DNA of 64,000 nt from Zygaena filipendulae (taxonomy: Eukaryota; Arthropoda; Insecta; Lepidoptera; Zygaenidae): assembly GCA_907165275.2 (NCBI GenBank), contig OU015659.1, positions 476,501 through 540,500 on the forward strand, written 5' to 3'. Under the pieces are notes generated by a model, which was not told the DNA's origin, made no database searches, and saw only the letters and a program-made list of their open reading frames with translations. Numbering within the stretch: the stretch's first letter is position 1; each line of letters opens with the position of its first letter. The translations under genes were made by a program, and so were the position numbers. This document shows, piece after piece, positions 55,402 to 64,000 of this stretch.

Positions 55402-55850
55402 CTGATTAGATTAGATTAGATTCATTTATTTCACGTTATCAAATTCAAAATTACATTGCATAATATGTCAAAGGATAACGTGATCGTCAAGAACATGTAC
55501 ATAAAATGAAATGTCAATATAATACTGGTAAATGTCAAAATAAATAGGTATGATTATTTAAACAAAATATAGACAATGTCTAATCTTAAGATGTTAAATT
55601 AACATGTCAAACAAAAAAAGCATGTCAAATAAAAAAAAAACTGAAATTATAAAATAGGTATCAAAAAATAAGGCTACATAACGTAGTCACGTTATCTTAA
55701 AATTAATAAATTCATTCACCGAATAAAATTCATTATCCATTCCGATTGGCCGATTTTACGTAACCCCGTGACATGACGATACGTTCCTTGGTTTTCTATG
55801 GCAATAACGATTATAGATTGTCAAATTAGCTAAAGGGACTGTTGGCATAC
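55402..55850 (-). mobile_element. Non-LTR retrotransposon 3' end, minus strand
   Basis: Begins with the tail (ATTAG)3 and ATTCATTTATTTCACG, read as a TCTAA-repeat tail on the minus strand. It continues into a UTR-like sequence. The far boundary is a guess and no coding frame remains. Confidence 0.45.
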
Positions 55851-56275
55851 AGAAACAATATGACTGCGTATACCCAAAAAGAGTCCAAAATTAAATCTTA
55901 ACTGCTGAGACCACAGAATAGATAGAAGAGTCGTCAACTTAGTTTATTATGAAAACAAATGAAACACCTGCAGTGTCGCCGGGTGATTCTTGTACAAAAA
56001 CTATTCGTCACGCACAATAGTAGTTTATGTCGTTAACGTAGTAGTCGTTGTCGTTTAACGTCGTTACTATTATGAAACTCACTGCGCTCGTTTCATAAAC
56101 TCACACTCGTGTTTTAATACCCGTGTTATATGCAGTTGCATACACTACTTTATCTTCATAAATGCAATTAATCAAACAACAAGAGTAAAAGCATTAAATT
56201 AAATTCACGCGTACGTGTATTGTCACAGTGATTTTGCCGCCATTAAAATCTAACCAATGAGAGCGCAGCTGCGCG

Positions 56276-56337
56276 CATCAATAAAACGCGACCAACCTGA
56301 TTGGCCCTGCAATCAAGTTGGTCGCGTTTTATTGATG
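56276..56337. repeat. 28-bp inverted repeat with 6-nt loop
   Basis: The arm CATCAATAAAACGCGACCAA plus CCTGATTG (56276-56303) pairs with 56310-56337 at 27 of 28 positions; the exception could be a G-U pair in RNA. The loop is GCCCTG. It is not part of any repeat family seen elsewhere in the window. Confidence 0.85.
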
Positions 56338-59300
56338 TTATAATGAGATTTTACGATATCGATGTGGATATTATACCATCATGTGAAATTGCTTAAATTG
56401 AGTGTTTTGTTGTCTGCGCTATAACAGTAGTAATTATAAGTCAAGTATTGGAAACATAAGTAGAATGTTACAACATTAGTGTAGATAAAAACATTTAATA
56501 ACGCAACGAAATGTATTAAATTGCCATTTGGTTACGCTTTTATTTAGTCGCTGTTTTCGAAAGTAACATTCTTTTCGAATATTATGTAAAATATATTAAT
56601 AAAATATACTTGGGATACCAAAGTCAAAGTCCAGTAATTTTATTTAAAGTTGGGAAAGTATTTAAATATTTAAATCGCTCTTTTTGAAGTCAGTAAAATT
56701 ATAATTATTATGACAGCACCCATAAAATATCCGCCATTCACAGCTTGCTGGTGCTTATAGCTGGAGAAAAATGAAATGAGAAAAAAAATAACCAATTTAC
56801 CAAAAAGAAAATAACAATGTAAGATATATTACGTTGGTGTCCACACTAGGAAAATCCTATGTCGTGGGTGCTGGTTTAGAATTAACAATATATGTTTTAC
56901 AGATGTCGCTCGGTTGACATGGAAGTTATCAATTAACAAAAACTAAAATAATGATACTAAATCAGCATGCATTTTTAAGAAAATATAATAATCTATACTA
57001 TGAGCAAAAAAAAACTAATGAAGTACTTAAACAAGGTGAAATATTAATGATTCAGTTGCGTCATAATCTAGGGATGTGAGCCAAGGAACAATTTTTGCTT
57101 TCGCTTCCTTCACAGAGCAATGCTTTAAATCACAGGTTCGGACTACGTTGTTATAAATAAGCGAGTCTATCTATGGACTGAAACGTTTGACAAAACATGA
57201 ACTGGTTTTGGGAAATGAGATCGAGACCCGTCGTTTCAGCAAACTCTCCAGCCAGCAAAGGTTAGAGCGTTCGCTCCAACAGACTTTGAGAGCGTGTCGC
57301 GCCTACCTACCTATACATGGCTTCTCTAGTTAACATATTATTGTCTCTGTGTTCGAGACGATGACAGCACCGAAGGTCGCACTGTGAGGAGGCACGGTGC
57401 GCCCGCCCGCCCACCGTCACCGAGCCAGCCGCTGGGTTGATTAAGCGACTGTCACTCCACGCCCGCCGCCACACTGCGTGATGTAGTGCGACCCGAATAA
57501 AAATTCGACCGCATTTTTTACCGGCCACGGCCTTTGTGGAGGACGCAGAAGCGGCATTTTGTTGGTTATTACAATGGATCCAATTTTATAGCTGTAGCTC
57601 GCAGCTCCGCTTGTTTGGTGTTTGTAAATGCGCAGTTCTCCAATAAGGTTAGCAGATTGCGCACCTTGAGTAAAGCTTTTGTATTGGGATTGACACCGTC
57701 GATTGCCCTGATACTTTATCGGAAGTTCCCGCAGGGATTCCGGGATAAAAAGTACCTAATATCCTTTTCTGTACCTGAAAACGCCTATGTAGAATTTTAT
57801 GATGGTTGATTGAAAGGGTAACAAACTAACTCACATCGGAATTTATGTTAAGAACTAGCTGTTTGTAGACGTTTCAACTGTTGTTTTTAGGAGATCCCGT
57901 GAGAAAGCGTTACAATAAGGTCACATTCGCATTTATAATAAGGAATATGTAAGGATAACGAACTCGAGACTTCTAAAATAAACCACTTCTTTATTTGTGT
58001 AGAAATTGCATGTAATGGACGCAGATTAGAATCTAGACTCTTCCAGTGCTGCTGTAAGCGTGTGTGCAGTTTGCGAGTGGGTAGCGAAAAATATTCAACG
58101 ATAAGATTGATCGGTTCCCGTGACAGGTCGAAGAGACGATCCCGCTGCCAATTTAAAGGGATACGCTATACGATACATTGTATTTGGATAACCATGTTCT
58201 TGTGGTGACTTCCGAGAAAAGTTGTGGGAAATAATTTTACTGATTGCTGGACCCCTCATAACTCTCATCAGGAAGCTTAGTGGAAGCTTTACGTTCTAGT
58301 AAAGGGCTATTTTTTACGGAAATGAAATCAGAAAACTTTTTTGAGGGGAATAAAATTGACAGTTTAAACACTGCACGTTCAAGAAAAGTTTGAAGGTGCC
58401 ATGAATAGGTGCCTCTCAAAAAAATCACAGTTTATGTCAAACTAAATAAATTCACAAAACAAAGTGTCAATACAAATGCTGAATAATAATCCACTCCGCT
58501 GGTACTATAGCTAGTGTTAAAAAATATATATTTAAAGTGTAAACAAACAAAAAAGTTACTTGCGAAGTTACAGCAGAATGCAATCATCCAATAAAAGTTT
58601 TTTTCAGTCAGCGCCCAAATTTCGTGGAACGCAAGAAATTCAGCTTTGTAGTTAAAAGTTGCTAACACAATGCTGATCGTTCCAGATATAGCAACACACC
58701 ACGCTAATATTTCAGTTATGCGTGTAGTATTTTAAATCACATATTATGTACCTTACTACTCAAGTTGTGACCTTTGGCTTTTATAAAGGTAGATTGGTAT
58801 TGTCGATTGAAGAGTGAAAACTAATGATTACGTTGTTGCTTTAGGGTTATAAGCTTAGATTATGTACGCCTATTAATTATTATCTCTATATTGTAAAAGT
58901 TACTTTAATCTTGCTATTTCACGGCGTTAATTACCTACCAAAATAGTTCTGAAACAAGACGGTACGAGTAAAATAGACGGTGAATACAAAGACATTTAAC
59001 CAAGTCATGTCTGTCCCAAATAATTTCAAAGGAACATTCAACAGAAAACATAAACAGAACTGCAATTGGCAAGCGAATGTTTCAATCTACGGAAGTATAT
59101 CGAGTGTCTAACCTCTCATCAGACTAATTACTTAATTTAAATAGCAAACGATGCTAAACCGCGACGCTTACCTGCGAAAATAAACGCTGACCGAGTAATA
59201 TGTAAACAGAACCCCAACGGCCTCTTCCCTCAGCTTCAATCGCATGGAATTTTGAAAAAAAAAGTATTTTACACATGTTTATATAAGAATAATGATATCC

Positions 59301-60378
59301 TAATTGTAATTTGTAAGTATTACACAAATAACCAATCACTAGGATTCCTAAGGCAACAGCTAGTTGGAGTTTTTGGGGAGAAGAGACCCGGTACCATACC
59401 TTAAGAGGAAAAAAGAAATCCTTATAGGATTGATCACTTTGTTGTCCGTCTATCAAAACTCGCGAAGGTATCGAATTGAAATATAATTCATTAATCAATC
59501 AATCAAATACTTATGTCTATACCTCGAAGATGGGAAAAAAAATCAAACTTCTAAGTTGACGCAATCAAAAGATACTCTCAAAGTATGTGTACATTTTTAC
59601 ACTCTCAAGGGACTCAAAAGCTATAAATACTTCCTGTTGCCCTAGAATCATGGAATTTGGCATAAAGCAATGTCTTATAAAACAAGTAAGGGGAAAAATC
59701 CGAAAGATCTGTAAAAAAGAAAATAAACAATATTTTTGGAGTTGAATCACAAAAAAATATATTAAATCTCGATCGAATCAAGATCTTCGAGACTCGTTTA
59801 CCGTTATAGACTATTTGTAGAGGAAAACAATTTTTTTGCGAATTATTGTAACGAGACGGATTATGGTCACAGTGGACGGTCTCTGATCAAAAAGATTTTA
59901 CAAACGCGCGTGTTTAAAACAGCCGCGTTTTTCTCCTTCGCTGGGTTCCACCTCGTTCCATTTCGCCTGCTTGCCAGCATTCTGATTAGTCGAGTATACA
60001 GAAACTCAAGTTGGAGCGAGTTGTGGTTGTATTGTTAATTTTACGCCCACCCTACTGTTAAGTTTAACTGCGTAAGATGTTTAATAATTAGATCTTCAGT
60101 TTACTTTGTCGCGTGAATGCCGCATTTTTCGTGGCATTTGATCGCTTGTAACATCAGTACTACGCTCCTCAAGAGACCAAAATTAAATTAGTACGGGAGG
60201 AATATTTTTTCATAAAATAGTAAATTATTGTCTGTATACATTTGACGTTATAGCTATGTAACAAAAAAGTGACGACCCATGTCAATCTTTTCTTTTTCGG
60301 ATCTGCGATTATGTAACGTTTGCTATCTGTTTTGCAATTACAATGAGTATAAAAGTTTTGACATTTACAATTCCTAGC

Positions 60379-60530
60379 GCTGGGTGTACCTGCACCTAGC
60401 TAATGCTGAGTCGGTGTCCCTTTCGGCAGAGCAAGATAACTCGGGTTTAGTTTAGGTACTTCTTTAATGTTTGTTTATTATTCTTGTGTGTTTTGCAGAA
60501 ATAAATTTTATTCTTTTCTATTCTATTCTA
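60379..60530 (+). mobile_element. Retroposon 3' fragment with 13-bp target duplication
   Basis: TACAATTCCTAGC occurs at 60366-60378 and again at 60531-60543. Between them lies a 152-bp fragment ending AAATAAATTTTATTCTTTTC and TTCTA repeats. It is a clear target-primed retroposition with a 5' truncation. Confidence 0.85.
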
Positions 60531-61984
60531 TACAATTCCTAGCAAACAATCAAAATCAACCTATTTTATTAATTGTAGCTGTCTAAACAAATTCTGTAAT
60601 TATTAATCACTAAACCGCTGTTTCTGATAGAAATCAAAAAATTATAGCAAAAAAGTTAAATAATCTGGTTGATTGTAATTTAATCTCATCGACAAACTTT
60701 ACAGTATCTTTACAACTTTAACAATAGCTGTATCTTATCACACTGATAAGCTAGCTGCCCTCCGGCGGCTGCATCCACGTGCACATCGGTATTTCTATAG
60801 GAACTTTCCGCTTCAAGATAAAGAGCATCCTGTTTTACTCGGTGATACCTTTAGATACCCGTAGCTTCCTACAGTGAAAGAATATTCAAAATCAGTTCAG
60901 TAGTTCCAGAGATTACCCCCACAATATCGAAACTCACTCAGAAACTTTACCTCTTAATAATACTAGTGTAAATAAACTGAGACTTAGCAGAAGACAGCTC
61001 GAGTGTAACCACAAAGTTCTGGCTCCCTTCCTTATCTGCACAGTCGCCTTAATAATCAAAGCGTTTATTCGGATAGAAACCGAGAAGCTTATCTGAAACG
61101 TTACCAAATAAAAACATCAAAACTGAAAAGCTGTGATCGGTCCAGCTGGAGCCGCCATTCCCATATTGACGCATAAAACGGGCCAACTTTACCCAATCTC
61201 CCATTATACCCGATCCCCAATCATCCCCGACTAACAATAGAACAATTACCCATGGAATAAGTAATAAAAATAAAGCAGTTTTCGACAACTTTTGCTGTAT
61301 AGTGTTACGTTTGTTTATATGTATGTGGAAATGTACTCGTATGTTGCCTTAGGGAAATTAAATACATATTATTTTTTGATATTTGAATTTGATTTGAAAA
61401 CTTGAAGGATCAAAAACTATACCCAGAGAGAATTTAGAACAATACAAGCTAAGGGATCAAGTAGCATAAAAAGTCGTAAAGGTTAAATAAATTAATGAAT
61501 AAAATTCTCATAGTTGATGAAATCATGAGTTGAGACTAGTAGAAAAAAAAACTCATTTCATCCCTCAATTACTTAGAGTTGCCGTGACGTCAAAGCTAAG
61601 AATCTAAAATTGCGCAATAGCCTCGCTCGTACAAGCCCACCTTTGGAAACTTTGCATCGTATATCTATAAAAGAGACGGCCCCAATAACGCTGTACGTTC
61701 CCTTCAATATTTCAATTTTGCATTCACAATTTCAAACTTACGTTTTCCAATAAAATTGCAAACTTGTCCAGACGTCTAGGTTCTATTCTAAATAGCATTC
61801 CGCTTATATTACCCAGTGCTCGTAGCTGCGTAGCGAGTGCTACGGCACGCTACGCGGGTCCCGAGGGTGGCGCTACGTCAAATCCAACGTTGCGAGTGGT
61901 AATTTTATTTGATACACTCTATGTTGGTTCGCATGGAGCAGTTCCTTAGAAATGTGTTAGGTAACTAATTTAATTTTCAACTTG

Positions 61985-62268
61985 TCACCAGCCAGTAACA
62001 CACAACAGTAACAGTTTTGCATGGTAGGGCGCTCTCTAGTGCCCGGCTGGCTAGCTACCACCTTCAAGTTGCAAATCTGTCGCCGAGCACCTAACGGTGT
62101 GTTCCGGCAGCCCCACTTGAATTCAGTTGCCCCACAGTTCCGATCCCCATTACAGGTCGGCAACGCACCTGCATGCCTTCTGGTGTTGCAGATGTCTATG
62201 GACGGCGGTAATCACTTACCATCAGGTGTACCACTTGCCCGTTTGCCTTCTATGACATAAAAAAAAAC
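61985..62268 (+). mobile_element. Non-LTR retrotransposon 3' end
   Basis: The block GTCGGCAACGCACCTGCATG, then GGCGGTAATCACTTACCATC, then TATGACATAAAAAAAAA is a very common lepidopteran LINE 3' terminus with a short poly(A). The 5' limit is uncertain. Confidence 0.65.
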
Positions 62269-62439
62269 TCTGCTGCATTGCTCTAGTTGTTAACAAGCTT
62301 GCCGATTCAGGATATATAAACATTTATTAACATTCTTTTTGCCAGATATTAAAATATGGAAGTGTCCAGTCGTCTACTAAACGGATTATTTATTAGTCGC
62401 CCACGGCCTACTAAAGTACATAAATTCACAAAAGAGGTT

Positions 62440-62758
62440 CTACCACGGGAACTCCGAACTTCCCGCGGGTAAAACCACGGGGGAACGCTGTCTCTCGATC
62501 TACTGAACCGATTTTGAAAATTCTTTCACTTATACGAAGCTACAGTGATTCTGAGTGACAAAGGGTACTTTTTGTCCGGGAATTCCCGCGGGAACTCCGG
62601 AGTTTGTGAGGTTGTAATCTATGGATCTACTGAACTGATTTTGAAATTTTTTTCACTTATAGATAGAAAGCTAAACTGATCTCGAGTAACATATTTTTAT
62701 CCCGGAATTCCCGCGGGAACTCCGAAATAACCATGGGTGAAACCGTGGGGATCAGCTA
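62440..62758 (+). mobile_element. Helitron-like element with repeated internal units
   Basis: Three successive CCCGCGGGAACTCCG-type blocks, separated by TCTACTGAACCGATTTTGAA-type spacers, end in GGGGATCAGCTAG at 62758. It mirrors the internally duplicated element at 19398-19708. Confidence 0.65.
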
Positions 62759-62764
62759 GTATGT

Positions 62765-62849
62765 AGTATATACCACGTTTGCCTGGTTTCCACGACACAA
62801 GCTTAGCTTAGTGTGGGATCAAGTAGATCTGTGTGTTGTGAAGTGGATT
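62765..62849 (+). mobile_element. SINE 3' fragment
   Basis: CCACGTTTGCCTGGTTTCCA to GTTGTGAAGTGGATT matches the 3' part of the SINE at 36677-36947 in the opposite orientation. A and B boxes are absent. Confidence 0.7.
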
Positions 62850-63305
62850 ATTATTATTAATATTTTCGAGAGCTGACCTCGGGATAGAGCTTTAGTTCAT
62901 TCACGTCCTCTCTACGCCGATTTTTTTACTTTTATTGATATTCAATACACGAACAGACGTCACCATCATGTTCGTGTATTGAATTGCCTTATTCTCCGTT
63001 TTGGCAATGCGGCGTTCGTTACTAGCTCTCGTATGTACTGCAAGTATTGTCTGAACGTAGCTATAATTGAGTTTTTCACATGTTGAGTTCCATTGAGAAC
63101 GCGAATCAGCTCTACAAATTGTGTTTTTTTTTTATTTACTAACCAAATAATCTGGTTTTGAAGTAAGCCCGGCAGTAGAAAAGCGAAAAATGTTTTGCTG
63201 TAAATGTGGAAAAGAAAAAGAAAATATAGAAATTCCTTTTCCAACCATCTAGTGTTCATATACATGAGTACAAGGCAATGTTTTTATACACTAATTACTC
63301 TTACT

Positions 63306-63538
63306 GCCACACTCAGAATCGACTTTAATGATTACTTAGTTAAGTATAGATTTTTAAAACAAAACTGCCGCAATCAGACAAGTTAATTAAATAAATGTTA
63401 ATTGGCATTTAACTAATGAAGTAACATCTCATTAAATGCCATTTAACATTTATTTACTGAAAGTCTCTGATTGCGGCAATTTTGTTTTAAAAATCTATAC
63501 TTAACTAAGTAATCATTAAAGGCGACTCTGAGTGCGGC
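63306..63538. mobile_element. MITE-C copy 2 (complete)
   Basis: Ends GCCACACTCAGAATCGACTT and CGACTCTGAGTGCGGC, with inverted arms of about 75 bp through TTTTTAAAACAAAACTGCCG. The loop contains a second, shorter inverted repeat around CATTTAACTAATG. Confidence 0.85.
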
Positions 63539-64000
63539 CGTTAGACGACAACTCTGCTTTTTACTCTGTAGCACTTTTCCTCTTGACCTGAGTAAATTGA
63601 TTAAAACAAATACCTATTGATCTTCGGCTCCCATACAACAAACGTGATTATTTTGCTCGTTATAGTATTTAATTATATATTCACTTTACAAATAATTATA
63701 GGTAACGTTACGGAACCCGTCTTGCGCGAGTCCGTCTTGCACTTGGCAGGTCTTTTTTACGACTGTCTGCGCTGTATTTCGAGCATAGATAACTTTCTAA
63801 ATAAATTAAAACAACACTCACTCGAATAAATGGAATCCAATTATTACGATAATCCCTTCGCAACGTGGAATTAGTTTTGGCCACAACATCATTTGCTTAG
63901 CATACCCAATCTGCATATAAAGTGCATTGGGATCAAATGTAGTCAGCCAGCGTCGTCTCTGAGAGACAATTTGAAAAAGAAACCCTGCTATGTTGACCTT

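Larger units (their letters stand above)
45477..64000. other. Gene-poor right arm
   Basis: No gene I can support. Up to about 51.2 kb it is dense with MITE-A, MITE-B and MITE-C, Helitron-like and SINE copies listed separately. From 51.2 to 64 kb it is mostly unassigned AT-rich sequence. This part has scattered Helitron-like fragments (about 52380-52575, 53007-53217, 53310-53470, 53940-54055, 57720-57850, 60750-60970), LINE tails and one GC-rich patch at 57360-57500. Confidence 0.55.

Noticed and set aside
61049..61288. Minus-strand frame resembling a signal peptide followed by a short secreted protein
   Set aside because: It starts with TTG, not ATG. The frame stays open upstream without any ATG, and there is no promoter, splice or family support.
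63617..63829. 70-codon frame with a hydrophobic N-terminus
   Set aside because: It has no ATG start, and its second half runs through a common insect repeat (words ACGGAACCCGTCTTGCGCGA and CTTGCACTTGGCAGGT).

Overview
The window looks like lepidopteran (moth or butterfly) nuclear DNA. It is AT-rich, with GT-AG introns, TATA boxes and AATAAA signals, and it carries many copies of the short repeats typical of Lepidoptera: Helitron-like elements ending in a hairpin plus CTAG, several MITE families, a tRNA-derived SINE and non-LTR retrotransposon tails. No bacterial, viral or organellar gene was seen. The species cannot be named from the sequence.

Layout. Positions 0.6-6.0 kb hold three tandem single-exon short-chain dehydrogenase/reductase (SDR) genes on the + strand. 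A complete 10-exon CYP9A-type cytochrome P450 follows at 9.1-15.7 kb (+), then a fourth SDR at 17.0-17.8 kb (+), then a second complete 10-exon CYP9A-type P450 at 22.3-29.5 kb (+). A Tc1-like DNA transposon with a broken transposase lies at 31.3-32.9 kb. Four more single-exon SDRs sit on the - strand at 33.0-33.7, 35.7-36.4, 39.0-39.8 and 42.1-42.8 kb. From 43 kb to the end I found no gene I can support, only nested transposon debris and unassigned AT-rich sequence.

Gene cooperation. The P450s are predicted ER-membrane monooxygenases of a family linked to plant-toxin and insecticide oxidation. The + strand SDRs and the first - strand SDR keep the Asn-Ser-Tyr-Lys catalytic tetrad and an NAD-type Asp, and resemble the proteins annotated in insects as 15-hydroxyprostaglandin dehydrogenase-like or alcohol dehydrogenase. 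Co-location fits sequential oxidation (hydroxylation, then alcohol dehydrogenation), but this is inference.

Most notable: (1) SDR2 is a clean recombinant of SDR1 and SDR3, the product expected from unequal crossing-over, with the crossover confined to about 20 bp. (2) Three neighbouring full-length SDRs (6, 7, 8) have all lost the catalytic Lys, and one has also lost the Tyr, so they look like a retained pseudoenzyme subfamily. (3) The two P450s carry different departures from consensus: Ala for the I-helix Thr in the first, and Cys-Thr-Ala in the haem loop of the second. (4) One MITE family sits just upstream of a splice acceptor in both P450 genes.
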